Source of the DNA: Arthrobacter sp. ZGTC412
Lineage (GTDB): Bacteria > Actinomycetota > Actinomycetes > Actinomycetales > Micrococcaceae
Length of the DNA: 64,000 nt
Assembly (NCBI RefSeq): GCF_002929215.1
Contig: NZ_PJII01000002.1
Coordinates: forward strand, 149,289-213,288
Reading direction: 5' to 3'
In this document: positions 1-8,417 of the stretch, piece after piece
Layout: the number at the start of each line of letters is the position of its first letter
Numbering within the stretch: position 1 is the first letter of the stretch
Translations under genes and position numbers: made by a program
Notes under the pieces: model-generated
Seen by the model: the letters and a program-made list of their open reading frames with translations, nothing else
Told to the model about the DNA's origin: nothing
Database searches by the model: none

Positions 1-1199
1 AGGGTCCGGATGACCTCTTCCGACAGCTCCGCGCTGGTGAGTGTGTCCGCCAGCGGTCGGTCGTAAAGCATCACAATGATGAGGATCGGCAGGGCGGCGC
101 CGGCGTAGGCGAAAGCGATGGTGTACACGGTGGAGGCGATGTGGTCGCGCCCGATGCGCATGGCGGAGGTGAACAGTTTCCGCGCGCTGCTGCCGGGTGC
201 CAGTTCGTACAGCTCCCACACGGCGGAGGACTGTGTGATGGTCACATCGTTCAGGACACCGAGCCCCGAGATGATGAGCCCGCACAGGATCACCCCCGAG
301 ATGGAGATATTGGCCGAGGTGTTCACCAGGGTGGTCGCCTCGTGGTTGCCCACACCGGCGAGGTTCGCGGCACCGGTGGCCCACGCTGCCAGGAGCGCCG
401 TGATGCCCAGCCCGAACATGGTGCCCAGAAGGGCGGTTGAGGTCCGGGCCGAGAAGCCGTGGGCGAAGTAAAGGACCCCGATCATAATCACCGTTGATCC
501 CACCAGGGCCAGCAGCAGCGGCGGTTTGCCTTCCACCAGGCCGGGAAGCATAAAGCTGGCCAGCACAAAGTAGGCGCCAACCAGTCCGATCAGTGCGCGG
601 AGGCCGCGCCAGCGGGCCACCGCGATGACCACCGCGGAATAAAGCAGTGCGAGCAGGACTATAGGCAGGGTCCGAACGAAGTCCACAAAGATAAAGGCGG
701 GCGATCCCTGGGAAGCTGAGGCGCCCTGGGCGTTGGACAGGTTAAGGTAGCGGATCTGGTCGCCGGGTTTGACCCCATGCGACTTCGCGACGTCCGGGTT
801 GATAACCACCTTGACCGGGCTTCCGCCCTTGTCCGGTTCCGTGAAGGCGAACGTGCAGTCTGATCCCTGCTGGCTTTGGCCCTGCTGGTTTTGGTTTTGT
901 TCGCCGGAGCCAGGCTGCCTTTGACCCTGCTGGGCTACGCCCTGCATGCAGTTTTCGGTGACCACGCTTTGGATGCTGCCAGTGTCGAACGTGACGCCCG
1001 GGGCCGCGGAGTAGGGGTTCGCCAGCGAGATCCCTTCCTTGCTCCCGGAAGGCCAAAGCATGGCCATGCCGGCCAGGGTCAGGAGCGTCAGGGGAATCAG
1101 CACCGCCGCGAGGATGCGGTTTGCCTTCCGGCGGGCGGCCATCGCCTGCGGCGTCGGCTCCGAATGACCTGTAGAAGCGTGGGAGTGGCCGGACCCCAT
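1..1199 (-). CDS. YibE/F-family multi-pass membrane protein, C-terminus cut by window edge
   Basis: About 399 residues are visible with no stop before the left edge, so the C-terminus is missing. Reading from ATG at 1199, a short charged N-terminus is followed by a membrane segment near residues 30-47. A periplasmic stretch of about 100 residues follows, containing a Gln/Asn/Gly-rich linker and two cysteines. Then come several hydrophobic segments that include FVDFVRTLPIVLLALLYSAV and the conserved-looking NTSANISISGVILCGLIISG. This layout (one TM, soluble part, then a bundle of TMs) matches the YibE/F family, whose biochemical role is unsettled; a transport role has been suggested. A GAGG about 11 nt before the ATG is a plausible ribosome site. 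It is divergent from the hydrolase at 1283. Family call is confident, function unknown. Confidence 0.85.
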   Translation of the reverse strand, partial: MGSGHSHASTGHSEPTPQAMAARRKANRILAAVLIPLTLLTLAGMAMLWPSGSKEGISLANPYSAAPGVTFDTGSIQSVVTENCMQGVAQQGQRQPGSGEQNQNQQGQSQQGSDCTFAFTEPDKGGSPVKVVINPDVAKSHGVKPGDQIRYLNLSNAQGASASQGSPAFIFVDFVRTLPIVLLALLYSAVVIAVARWRGLRALIGLVGAYFVLASFMLPGLVEGKPPLLLALVGSTVIMIGVLYFAHGFSARTSTALLGTMFGLGITALLAAWATGAANLAGVGNHEATTLVNTSANISISGVILCGLIISGLGVLNDVTITQSSAVWELYELAPGSSARKLFTSAMRIGRDHIASTVYTIAFAYAGAALPILIIVMLYDRPLADTLTSAELSEEVIRT

Positions 1200-1282
1200 C
1201 AGCAGTAGAACCTCATACGTTGAACTCTACGTCCGGCACCATAGGGTTGATAAATGGATCGTCAGAACTGGGAGGAACCGGG

Positions 1283-2041
1283 ATGGCCCACCGCAGCACT
1301 GAGGAAAGCGGCAGTTTTGATGCCGCGGGAACAACGGCTGAAACCGCCCGCCAGGCCGTGCTCAGCGTGCTTCCATCGTCCGGGCCCACCCTGGGGGTTG
1401 CCCTGGTGCTGCACGGAGGAAAATCGCACAGCCGCGAGCCGGTGGAGTCCACCCACCTGAGCCCCGCAAGGATGATCCCCTTCGCTCGGCACCTGCACCG
1501 GGCGGGCAGGAAGAACGGACTTGCGGTGTGGTCCCTGCGCAACAGCGTGCGTGGCTGGAACGGGGCTGACATGTCGCCGCTGCAGGATGCGCGCTGGGCC
1601 CTCGAACAGATCAGCAGCCAGCACCCGGGCGTGCCGGTTTTCCTGGTGGGGCACTCGATGGGCGGGTTGACCGCGGTCTGCGCTGCGGACCACGCACAGG
1701 TGGAAGCTGTTGTGGCCCTGGCGCCCTGGCTCAGCCCGGGGACTCCTGTCTCGGCAGTGGCCGGCCGGAAGGTGCTTATTGTCCACGGCACCCTCGATAA
1801 GTGGACCAGCCCATCGGCGTCGCTCGCGTTCGCCCGCCGCGCCGCCGCAGATGCTGAGTCCATGCAGTACGTCGCACTGAAAGGCGTCGGGCACTTTATG
1901 TTCCGCAAGATCCGGCTATGGCACACGCTCTCCACCGGGTACGTCCTGAAGGCCTTCCGCGAATCAACCGGGGCGGACGTCTCCCTGCCCAGGGGGTTTG
2001 ACCAACTCCTGCCGGCATCGGCGGTCCAGGTGACCCTGTGA
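1283..2041 (+). CDS. Alpha/beta hydrolase
   Basis: A 252-residue alpha/beta-fold hydrolase. The nucleophile elbow GHSMGG follows a beta strand (VFLVGHSMGG). A later strand carries the acid (VHGTLDKW) and the C-terminal part carries the likely catalytic His (VGHFMF). An early LHGG supplies the oxyanion-hole region. Start chosen at ATG 1283 because ggagga lies 7 nt upstream; an in-frame ATG at 1220 has no such site. The stop overlaps the GTG of the next gene in a GTGA, so the two are probably translationally coupled. The substrate cannot be told from sequence; esterase or lipase-type chemistry is likely. It is probably cytoplasmic, as no signal peptide is visible. Confidence 0.85.
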   Translation: MAHRSTEESGSFDAAGTTAETARQAVLSVLPSSGPTLGVALVLHGGKSHSREPVESTHLSPARMIPFARHLHRAGRKNGLAVWSLRNSVRGWNGADMSPLQDARWALEQISSQHPGVPVFLVGHSMGGLTAVCAADHAQVEAVVALAPWLSPGTPVSAVAGRKVLIVHGTLDKWTSPSASLAFARRAAADAESMQYVALKGVGHFMFRKIRLWHTLSTGYVLKAFRESTGADVSLPRGFDQLLPASAVQVTL

Positions 2042-2838
2042 CCCCCTTCCCCTGGGCGGACTTTGCCACCGCCCTGCCCTGGACCGCGCTCGCCGTCGTC
2101 GTGCTCCTGGGCACCACTTTCGCCGTGGCAGTCCGCCAGGGGCGGCACTCGGTGATGGATGTGGCCTGGGGCCCGGGCTTTGTGGCTGTCGCACTGGTGT
2201 CGTGGTACCTTTCGGCCGGAGTTGGTGACGATGCCAGGCGCGTGCTGCTCCTCCTGCTGACCGCGGTGTGGGGCCTGCGGCTGGGCGCCCACATCGGCTG
2301 GCGCGCCCGCGACGGCCATGAGGACCCCCGGTACCAGGCCATGCTCAGCAGTGCGCCCGGCAACAGGGATGTATATGCGCTCCGGCGGGTCTACCTGCCA
2401 CAGGGCATGGTGATGTTCTTTGTTTCCCTGCCCGTCCAGGTCGGCATGTTCGCCACCGGCGGCCTCGACTGGCTTGCGCTTCCGGGTGTCCTGCTCTGGC
2501 TCACGGGGTTCTTTTTTGAGACGGTGGGCGACTGGCAGCTGCAGCGGTTCAAGCGGGACCCGGGCCGGCGCGGGACTGTCCTGGACACCGGTCTGTGGCG
2601 CTACACCCGGCACCCCAACTACTTTGGTGATGCCGCCGTGTGGACTGGTTTGTTCCTCATCGCCGCCGATTCGTGGCCCGGAATCCTGACTGTGCTCTCG
2701 CCGGCGTTGATGGTGTGGACCCTGGCGGCGAAGACGGGCAAGCCGCTCACGGAAAAGGCGATGTCCGGGCGCCCGGGCTACCGCGAGTACGTCGAAGCCA
2801 CCAGCGGCTTTATCCCCCGGCCGCCCAAGCGCAGCTGA
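2038..2838 (+). CDS. DUF1295 (steroid 5-alpha-reductase-like) membrane protein
   Basis: A 266-residue multi-pass membrane protein starting with GTG inside the stop of the preceding hydrolase gene. About six hydrophobic segments are visible. The C-terminal half carries the family signature: DTGLWRYTRHPNYFGDAAVW, followed by GRPGYREYVEATSGFIPRPP. The RHPNYFG motif is the cofactor/substrate-binding signature shared by DUF1295, steroid 5-alpha-reductase and isoprenylcysteine methyltransferase families. It may be an NADPH-dependent lipid reductase, but the substrate is unknown. The 4-bp overlap suggests joint function with the hydrolase. A strong hairpin follows the stop. Confidence 0.85.
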   Translation: MTPFPWADFATALPWTALAVVVLLGTTFAVAVRQGRHSVMDVAWGPGFVAVALVSWYLSAGVGDDARRVLLLLLTAVWGLRLGAHIGWRARDGHEDPRYQAMLSSAPGNRDVYALRRVYLPQGMVMFFVSLPVQVGMFATGGLDWLALPGVLLWLTGFFFETVGDWQLQRFKRDPGRRGTVLDTGLWRYTRHPNYFGDAAVWTGLFLIAADSWPGILTVLSPALMVWTLAAKTGKPLTEKAMSGRPGYREYVEATSGFIPRPPKRS

Positions 2839-2840
2839 CG

Positions 2841-2910
2841 CACCCAAGTGACTCGCAGTTAACGTCCTGAAATCGCTTTTTGGGAACGTTAACTGCGAGT
2901 CAGTTGGGTG
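2841..2910. terminator. Bidirectional hairpin between convergent genes (dispersed hairpin family, site A)
   Basis: Arms at 2841-2865 and 2886-2910 pair at 24 of 25 positions around a 20-nt loop. It fills the gap between two convergent genes (stops at 2838 and 2919), so it is likely a two-way transcription terminator. Its arm shares CCCAACTG and GCAGTTAA with the hairpins at 29236 and 30022. Confidence 0.75.
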
Positions 2911-2918
2911 GAGACTGC

Positions 2919-3947
2919 TTAGTCCGAGACGACCAGGGTTTCCGGACCGGAGAGGCGCGCCTTGCCGTTTTCGAGCAGGGGCTCGACGGCGGCGCGCAGG
3001 GCTGTCATGGAATCGTCCAGCTCCAGCATCACCGGGTGTTGGTACGCAATCAGCGCGAGCATGTCCCGGACGGCTTCCGCGGCGTCATCGGCGGCAAGCG
3101 CAGGTTCGTGGCCAACGAAAACGTCCGTGGGCGCGTCCTGCCCGTCATGGACCGGATCCTGGTCCGGCCCCTGCGCCGGCGCTGCATAACTTACGGCAAA
3201 GGCGCGGATCCTGCCCTTCCTGGTCGGCGCCACTCCCGAACCGAAGGCCGACTCAGGCTGGGCACGCAGCACAATCGCGCCGTGCGCACCGGTGAGGTCG
3301 TCCAGGAACAGCTTCTGCACCTGGCCCATAGACAGCACGCCCGGTGAATCCCATCCGTGGATGGCGGTGTAGTAGCGCCCCACCACGTCGGTGAGTTCCA
3401 CGGAGCCGGTGGCCAGGTCCATCACGACGTCGGAGCCCGCGTTTTCGTCGTTGGCCGGCCCGCCGCCGTCGTCCTTCGCCGGGAATACGGGAAGCCGCAG
3501 GGCACCCGGTTCCACCACCACCAGCCGGGAACGCTGGATGGGCGAAAGGCCGAAGGCCTCCGCAAAGGCGGCGCCGGGGGTGCCCGGCTCCACCTTGGCG
3601 CGGAGCCTGGACACGCCCGACGGCGACTGTTCGGCTTCGCGGCGCAGCATGGTCAGGAGCGTCGCACCGACGCCCGAGCGCCGGTGATCCCGTGCCACCT
3701 CGATGTAGGTCCAGAGCCGCTCAGGGTGCAAGGAGGCCTCGTAGACAACGCCCGCGGCGACCGGGATACCGACGCCGTCCACCACGTCCTCGGCCACGAT
3801 GCACCGCCGCCACGGCGAGCCGGCGCCGTCGGAGGAAGGCGCCAAGGCACCGCGGAACTGCCGGGCCTGGTGGGTTTCCGGGCCGCCCCAGATCTCGAGG
3901 AGGGCCAGGTCATCACCCTCGCGCCACTCGCGGTATTCGATGGCCAC
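2919..3947 (-). CDS. GNAT-family N-acetyltransferase, long form
   Basis: A 342-residue protein. The first 150 residues form a GNAT acetyl-CoA-binding domain: after strand VVYEASLHPERLWTYIEVAR comes the motif A loop RRSGVGATLL (R/Q-x-x-G-x-G/A). The remaining 190 residues look like a second, degenerate GNAT-like half, with an acidic, poorly conserved linker near 170-190. The GTG start lies 2 nt after the glyS stop, so the two are co-transcribed and probably coupled. The acceptor substrate is unknown. Location next to glyS may be only operon economy. Confidence 0.8.
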   Translation of the reverse strand: MAIEYREWREGDDLALLEIWGGPETHQARQFRGALAPSSDGAGSPWRRCIVAEDVVDGVGIPVAAGVVYEASLHPERLWTYIEVARDHRRSGVGATLLTMLRREAEQSPSGVSRLRAKVEPGTPGAAFAEAFGLSPIQRSRLVVVEPGALRLPVFPAKDDGGGPANDENAGSDVVMDLATGSVELTDVVGRYYTAIHGWDSPGVLSMGQVQKLFLDDLTGAHGAIVLRAQPESAFGSGVAPTRKGRIRAFAVSYAAPAQGPDQDPVHDGQDAPTDVFVGHEPALAADDAAEAVRDMLALIAYQHPVMLELDDSMTALRAAVEPLLENGKARLSGPETLVVSD

Positions 3948-3949
3948 TG

Positions 3950-5335
3950 CTAAGCCCCGATCAGGCGTGCGGCCAGGTAGCCCTCCACCTTGTCCAGGGA
4001 GACGCGCTCCTGGCTCATGGTGTCCCGCTCACGAATGGTCACGGCCTGGTCCTCAAGGGTGTCGAAGTCCACGGTGATGCAGAACGGGGTACCGATCTCG
4101 TCCTGGCGGCGGTAGCGGCGGCCGATGGCGCCGGCGTCGTCGAAGTCGATGTTCCAGTTCTTGCGCAGCTGGGCGCCGAGGTCCTTGGCCTTCGGGGACA
4201 GGTCCTCGTTGCGGCTCAGCGGCAGCACGGCGGCCTTGACCGGGGCCAGGCGCGGGTCAAGCTTCAGGACGGTGCGGACGTCCACGCCGCCCTTGGCGTT
4301 GGGCGCCTCGTCCTCGGTGTAGGCGTCCACCAGGAACGCCATAAAGGAACGGGTGAGGCCGGCGGCCGGCTCGATGACGTAGGGGGTGTAGCGCTCGTTG
4401 GTGGCCTGGTTGAAGTAGCTCAGGTCCGTGCCGGAGGCCTTGGCGTGCGTGGAGAGGTCAAAGTCGGTCCGGTTGGCGATGCCTTCGAGCTCGCCCCACT
4501 CCGAGCCCTGGAAACCGAAGCGGTACTCGATGTCCGTGGTGCCCTTGGAGTAGTGGCTCAGCTTCTCCAGCGGGTGCTCGAAGAAACGCAGGTTTTCCTC
4601 GCGGATGCCCAGGCCGGTGTACCAGGACATGCGCTCCTTCATCCAGTACTGGTGCCATTCCTCATCGGTACCGGGCTCAACAAAGAACTCCATTTCCATC
4701 TGCTCGAACTCGCGGGTGCGGAAGATGAAGTTGCCCGGGGTGATCTCGTTCCGGAAGGACTTGCCGATCTGGCCGATGCCGAACGGCGGCTTTTTGCGGG
4801 AGGTGGTGAGCACGTTGTTGAAGTTCACGAAGATGCCCTGGGCCGTTTCCGGGCGCAGGTAGTGCATGCCTTCCTCGCTGGCCACCGGGCCGAGGAAGGT
4901 CTTGAGCAGGCCGGAGAATTCCTGGGGTTCGGTCCATTCGCCGCGGGTGCCGCAGTTGGCGCAGGCGATGTCCTTCAGGCCGTTCTCGGCGGGGCGGCCC
5001 TTCTTTTCCTCGTACTCTTCCTCGAGGTGGTCCGCACGGTAGCGCTTGTGGCAGGAAAGGCATTCCACCAGCGGATCGGAGAAGACCTCCACGTGGCCGG
5101 AAGCTTCCCATACCTGGCGGGGCAGGATGACGGAGGAGTCCAGGCCCACCACGTCCTCGCGGCCGCGGACCATGGACTGCCACCACTGGCGCTTGATGTT
5201 TTCCTTCAGTTCGGCGCCGAGGGGCCCGTAGTCCCAGGCAGAACGCGAACCTCCGTAGATCTCACCGGCCTGGAACACAAAACCCCTCCGCTTGGAGAGG
5301 GAAATGACCTGGTCGAGAACGGATTTTGCTGCCAT
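3950..5335 (-). CDS. glyS: Glycyl-tRNA synthetase (dimeric, class II)
   Basis: A 461-residue single-chain alpha-2 glycyl-tRNA synthetase that charges tRNA-Gly using ATP. Visible landmarks include the N-terminal [15 protein letters not shown], an insertion with two cysteine pairs (CLSC and CANC) typical of the bacterial/archaeal dimeric form, class II motif 2 ([20 protein letters not shown]) and motif 3 ([10 protein letters not shown]). The C-terminus forms the anticodon-binding domain (PLSRNEDL). Length is normal for the family. GGAG lies about 8 nt before the ATG. It heads a two-gene unit with the GNAT gene. No T-box-like leader was recognised upstream. Confidence 0.97.
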   Translation of the reverse strand: MAAKSVLDQVISLSKRRGFVFQAGEIYGGSRSAWDYGPLGAELKENIKRQWWQSMVRGREDVVGLDSSVILPRQVWEASGHVEVFSDPLVECLSCHKRYRADHLEEEYEEKKGRPAENGLKDIACANCGTRGEWTEPQEFSGLLKTFLGPVASEEGMHYLRPETAQGIFVNFNNVLTTSRKKPPFGIGQIGKSFRNEITPGNFIFRTREFEQMEMEFFVEPGTDEEWHQYWMKERMSWYTGLGIREENLRFFEHPLEKLSHYSKGTTDIEYRFGFQGSEWGELEGIANRTDFDLSTHAKASGTDLSYFNQATNERYTPYVIEPAAGLTRSFMAFLVDAYTEDEAPNAKGGVDVRTVLKLDPRLAPVKAAVLPLSRNEDLSPKAKDLGAQLRKNWNIDFDDAGAIGRRYRRQDEIGTPFCITVDFDTLEDQAVTIRERDTMSQERVSLDKVEGYLAARLIGA

Positions 5336-5469
5336 GGGGAAACTCCAATTTCTACAGGGCCGCTGGGTGCGGTCCGCGGTTTTCAGGCCCCGGGAAAGCC
5401 GGCGGTACGTGACCGCAGGCTGCCGCGGGGGCGGATGAAGGAAAGATGCAAAAAGCTGCGTGTCCTAGC

Positions 5470-6462
5470 CTACCGGTGCCCACTGCGGAGCGCGCCCCGC
5501 GGCCAGGGCAGGGTAGCCAGGATGATGGCGGCCAGCGTAAGCATGGTGCCGAGCACCGTGGCCGGCGCAACCACGGTTCCGGGCGAGGGCAGGATCACGT
5601 CGAGCGCCAGCGAGCCGAGCAACTGGCCGGCGATCATGCCCAAACCTGTGACCAGTACGCCCAGGCTGCGGACCAGCAGCGCGCCCAGGCCGATGAACAC
5701 GCACCCCATGGGACCGCCGACGTAATACCACCACTCCCCCGGCAGGGAATTGCCGGGCCCGGCAATTACCACCTTGATGGCGTACGCCGTCCAGAGAACC
5801 ATCGAACCGGCCACGAAATTCACCAGGGTGGCTGCGATCGGCGTCCCGTAATGGACTGTGGCTGTTCCGTTCATGGCCTGCTGGAAGCTCATCAGGAACC
5901 CTGCGACGACGGGGAGAAGGAGCGGAAGCAGCAAAGTTGCGGGTCCGCCGTCGGACCCTCCCCCGGAGGACCCGGTGAACCGGGGCGAAACTGCCCAGGC
6001 CACGGCGGCGATGGTCAGCAGGCAGCCGATGACCCGGATCGCGGTGACGGGTTTCCGGCCTGCAGGCCCGATGCCCAGCCGGTCCACGAGCAGCCCGCTG
6101 ACGGTTTGGCCGGTTACCGTGGCAACGGTGAAAAGGGCCACGCCCAGGATGCCCACGGTAAAGGACTGGGCAAAAACAAACAGCGCCCCGATGCCTCCGG
6201 CGAGGACATAGACGCGCGGAAACGCCCTGCTGCGGACGGCGGGCAGGATCTGTGCCAGCCCGGCCCGGCCGCGGGGCAGGAGCAGTGAGATCAGGATCAT
6301 CACCACGAGCCCTGTGCTGAAACTCACCACAGAAGCGGCGATGCCGTCGTTCAACCGCGCACCCAGGGCGCCGTTGATACGGCCCTGCAGGGGAATGGCC
6401 AGGCCTGCGCCCACCGCCAATGGAAGGCCTGCGAGCAACGGCAGGCGGGAGGTGGAGGTCAC
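5470..6462 (-). CDS. YdcZ (DUF606)-family DMT-type membrane transporter
   Basis: About 330 residues in ten hydrophobic segments arranged as two similar halves. Each half begins with the same type of motif: LAVGAGLAIPLQGRINGALG in the first, and GFLMSFQQAMNGTATVHYG in the second. This internal duplication with QxxxNG is the hallmark of the YdcZ/DUF606 branch of the drug/metabolite transporter superfamily. Substrate unknown. GTG 6462 is preferred because AAGGTGG lies a few bases upstream; GTG 6471 is the alternative. It is divergent from the S4 gene with only about 30 bp between starts, so the promoters must overlap coding sequence. Confidence 0.85.
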   Translation of the reverse strand: MTSTSRLPLLAGLPLAVGAGLAIPLQGRINGALGARLNDGIAASVVSFSTGLVVMILISLLLPRGRAGLAQILPAVRSRAFPRVYVLAGGIGALFVFAQSFTVGILGVALFTVATVTGQTVSGLLVDRLGIGPAGRKPVTAIRVIGCLLTIAAVAWAVSPRFTGSSGGGSDGGPATLLLPLLLPVVAGFLMSFQQAMNGTATVHYGTPIAATLVNFVAGSMVLWTAYAIKVVIAGPGNSLPGEWWYYVGGPMGCVFIGLGALLVRSLGVLVTGLGMIAGQLLGSLALDVILPSPGTVVAPATVLGTMLTLAAIILATLPWPRGALRSGHR

Positions 6463-6494
6463 TGAATCCACCTTACGTCAGGCATTATTGCTTC

Positions 6495-6728
6495 ATGAGC
6501 AACCCCGTTGAAGACATCCCCATCCGCGACAGCATGATCCGCCTCGGCCAGCTCCTCAAGCTCGCGAGCCTGGTGGAGGACGGTGTTGAGGCGGCGGAGC
6601 TCATCAAGAACGGGCTCGTCAAGGTCAACGGCGAGATCGACGACCGCCGCGGCCGCCAGCTGCACAACGGGGACACTGTCACCGTCAACGGGCAGACCGT
6701 CCGGGTCGTGGCACCGAAGGCGGGCTGA
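6495..6728 (+). CDS. Small S4-domain RNA-binding protein
   Basis: A 77-residue protein made almost entirely of an S4 RNA-binding fold: RLGQLLKLASLVEDGVEAAE, then GLVKVNGEIDDRRGRQLHNG, then DTVTVNGQTVRVV. Single-domain S4 proteins of this size bind structured RNA, often rRNA, and belong to the YaaA/YbcJ-like group. The ATG at 6495 is chosen because the domain begins a few residues later. No clear Shine-Dalgarno is seen, so the message may be leaderless. Specific RNA target unknown. Confidence 0.85.
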   Translation: MSNPVEDIPIRDSMIRLGQLLKLASLVEDGVEAAELIKNGLVKVNGEIDDRRGRQLHNGDTVTVNGQTVRVVAPKAG

Positions 6729-6758
6729 CCTCGCGGGCCGGGGCCCGCCGTCGTCCGC

Positions 6759-7418
6759 CTACTTCTTGAGGACCTCGTGGGTAAGGAATTCGCCCACGTG
6801 GCCAATCTCCTGCTGGTTGATCCCGTGCCACATGCCCGTGTAGAGCACTTTGGTGAGCTTGACGTGCTGGCGGACCCAGCCCATGGTGTAGTCGATCTTG
6901 TCCGGGGTGATCACCGGGTCCTGCTGGTCCCGGCCCCAGAACATGGGAATCGTGCCGTCCAGTTCGGAGTCCCTGAAGCTGGGATCGTCGCCCGCGTCCA
7001 CCACAAAGCCTGAGAGCCCGACGACGGCCGCAAAGTCAGTGGGCCGCTGCCGCAGGAGCGTGGTGGCCATGGCCATCCCCATGGAGAAGCCAAGCAGGGA
7101 CACCGAGGGGTGCCCCACCCTGATGGCGTCGATCCAGTCGAGCACGTAGGACGAGGCTTCCTTGACCCGCTCCAGGGAGTAGTCGATGGACGCCGTGAGC
7201 GGGAACCAGGTGAAGCCCGGACCCATGGCGATGGGCGCCCGGACGGAGGCGACGGCGAAGTCCCCCGGCAGCAGGTCAGCAAGACTGAGCAGGTCCTGTT
7301 CGTTGGCGCCGTAGCCGTGCAGCAGTACCAGCAGCGGCTTGCCGTCGCGCTGGTCCTCCGGATGGGACCACAAAACAACAGGGGCAGGAAATACTTCGGC
7401 TTCAGTCATGGTTTCCAT
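6759..7418 (-). CDS. Phospholipase/carboxylesterase-type alpha/beta hydrolase
   Basis: A 219-residue serine esterase of the YpfH/carboxylesterase type. Motifs: LLVLLHGYGANEQDLL (oxyanion region), LLGFSMGMAM with the nucleophile in G-F-S-M-G, MFWGRDQQDPVI with the acid, and GMWHGI with the catalytic His near the C-terminus. Starts at ATG 7418 or ATG 7409; the frame stays open further upstream, but that extension runs into the intergenic promoter region and has no esterase similarity. It is cytoplasmic by lack of signal peptide. Divergent from the SGNH hydrolase at 7487. Natural substrate unknown. Confidence 0.85.
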   Translation of the reverse strand: METMTEAEVFPAPVVLWSHPEDQRDGKPLLVLLHGYGANEQDLLSLADLLPGDFAVASVRAPIAMGPGFTWFPLTASIDYSLERVKEASSYVLDWIDAIRVGHPSVSLLGFSMGMAMATTLLRQRPTDFAAVVGLSGFVVDAGDDPSFRDSELDGTIPMFWGRDQQDPVITPDKIDYTMGWVRQHVKLTKVLYTGMWHGINQQEIGHVGEFLTHEVLKK

Positions 7419-7425
7419 TCTTACA

Positions 7426-7458
7426 GTTACCCCTAGGTAACAACCTACGTTGGCGTAG
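7426..7458. promoter_or_regulatory. Two adjacent inverted repeats in a divergent promoter region
   Basis: GTTACC-CCTA-GGTAAC (7426-7441) and CTACG-TTGG-CGTAG (7445-7458) lie side by side in the 68 bp between two divergent hydrolase genes. The first lies only 8 bp before the ATG at 7418, so a bound repressor could block initiation. Inference from position only; no regulator gene is next to them. Confidence 0.4.
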
Positions 7459-7486
7459 CCAGCGAAGCGGAAGGCAGGATAGGACC

Positions 7487-8356
7487 GTGACTGACACGAG
7501 TGCCATTCGGACCCCCACTGCCCACGCCGGATCCCACCCCTGGACCCGCTACGTGGCAATGGGCGATTCCTTCACAGAGGGCATCGGCGACCCCGAGCCC
7601 TCCAGCCCCGGCGGTTATCGCGGCTGGGCAGACCGGGTGGCGGAGGAGCTGGGCCGTACGCAGCCCGACTTCGCATATGCCAACCTTGCAGTGCGTGGGC
7701 GGCTGCTCCAGCAGATTGTGGACCGGCAACTCGCCCCCTGCTTGGCGCTGAAGCCGGACCTTGTCACCCTCTCGGCGGGCGGCAATGACCTGCTGCGCCC
7801 GGGCGGCGACCCCGACGTCCTGGCGGAGAAACTCGACTCGGTGGTGCAGATCCTGGCCATGGGCGGAGCCACGGTGGTGCTCTTTAACGGCCCGGACACT
7901 GGCTCGTCGGTGCTGGGCAGGATCCGCAGCAAGGTGGCCATCTATAACGAGAACCTGCGTACCGTAGCTGCCGGGCACGACGCCGTCATTGCCGACATGT
8001 GGTCCCTGCGCCAGCTCAGCGATCCGCAGATGTGGGACCAGGACCGGCTGCATTTCTCTCCGTTGGGCCACCACACCATCGCGGCGATGGTGCTGGACTC
8101 GCTGAATGTGGACCATACGCTGGAGCCGCTGCAGCCCAAGCCGGTGCCTTCACGTACCTGGCGCGAGGCGCGCTCAGGCGACATGGTATGGGCACGCGAG
8201 TACTTCGTGCCCTGGGTGCTGCGCAGGCTGCGCCATCAGTCCTCCGGCGACGGAATCACTGCGAAGCGTCCGACGCCGGGTCCCGTCTTTGGTCCGGGTG
8301 TTCCGTTGGGATCCGGCGAGGGTCCGTTGGGAACCACCGAGGCTGCCCGGCGCTGA
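7487..8356 (+). CDS. SGNH/GDSL-family hydrolase
   Basis: A 289-residue SGNH hydrolase beginning with GTG after an aaggcagga ribosome site. Block I is YVAMGDSFTEGIGD with the nucleophile Ser28, block III is SAGGNDLLRPGG, and block V is DRLHFSPLGHH with the catalytic Asp-x-x-His. These are the four SGNH positions. No signal peptide is seen, so it is likely cytoplasmic. The C-terminal 70 residues are rich in Arg, Pro and Gly and look disordered. Probably an esterase or lipase acting on small acyl substrates; the exact substrate is not visible. Confidence 0.9.
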   Translation: MTDTSAIRTPTAHAGSHPWTRYVAMGDSFTEGIGDPEPSSPGGYRGWADRVAEELGRTQPDFAYANLAVRGRLLQQIVDRQLAPCLALKPDLVTLSAGGNDLLRPGGDPDVLAEKLDSVVQILAMGGATVVLFNGPDTGSSVLGRIRSKVAIYNENLRTVAAGHDAVIADMWSLRQLSDPQMWDQDRLHFSPLGHHTIAAMVLDSLNVDHTLEPLQPKPVPSRTWREARSGDMVWAREYFVPWVLRRLRHQSSGDGITAKRPTPGPVFGPGVPLGSGEGPLGTTEAARR

Positions 8357-8417
8357 CGCCGGGAGTTTTCGGAACAGGGCACCTTGTGCGGGCAGCTGAC
8401 CAGCTCAGGTGACGGGC

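Noticed and set aside
1213-2847. Minus-strand open frame opposite the hydrolase and DUF1295 genes
   Set aside because: Shadow of two well-supported plus-strand genes with motifs; low-complexity translation.
5336-5469. Possible T-box leader before glyS
   Set aside because: No T-box core or antiterminator pattern was recognised, and glyS T-boxes are not usual in this group.
3692-5725. Long open frame on the plus strand (over 600 codons) opposite glyS
   Set aside because: It is antisense to a clear glycyl-tRNA synthetase. High-GC codon bias keeps opposite frames open; the product has no recognisable motif.
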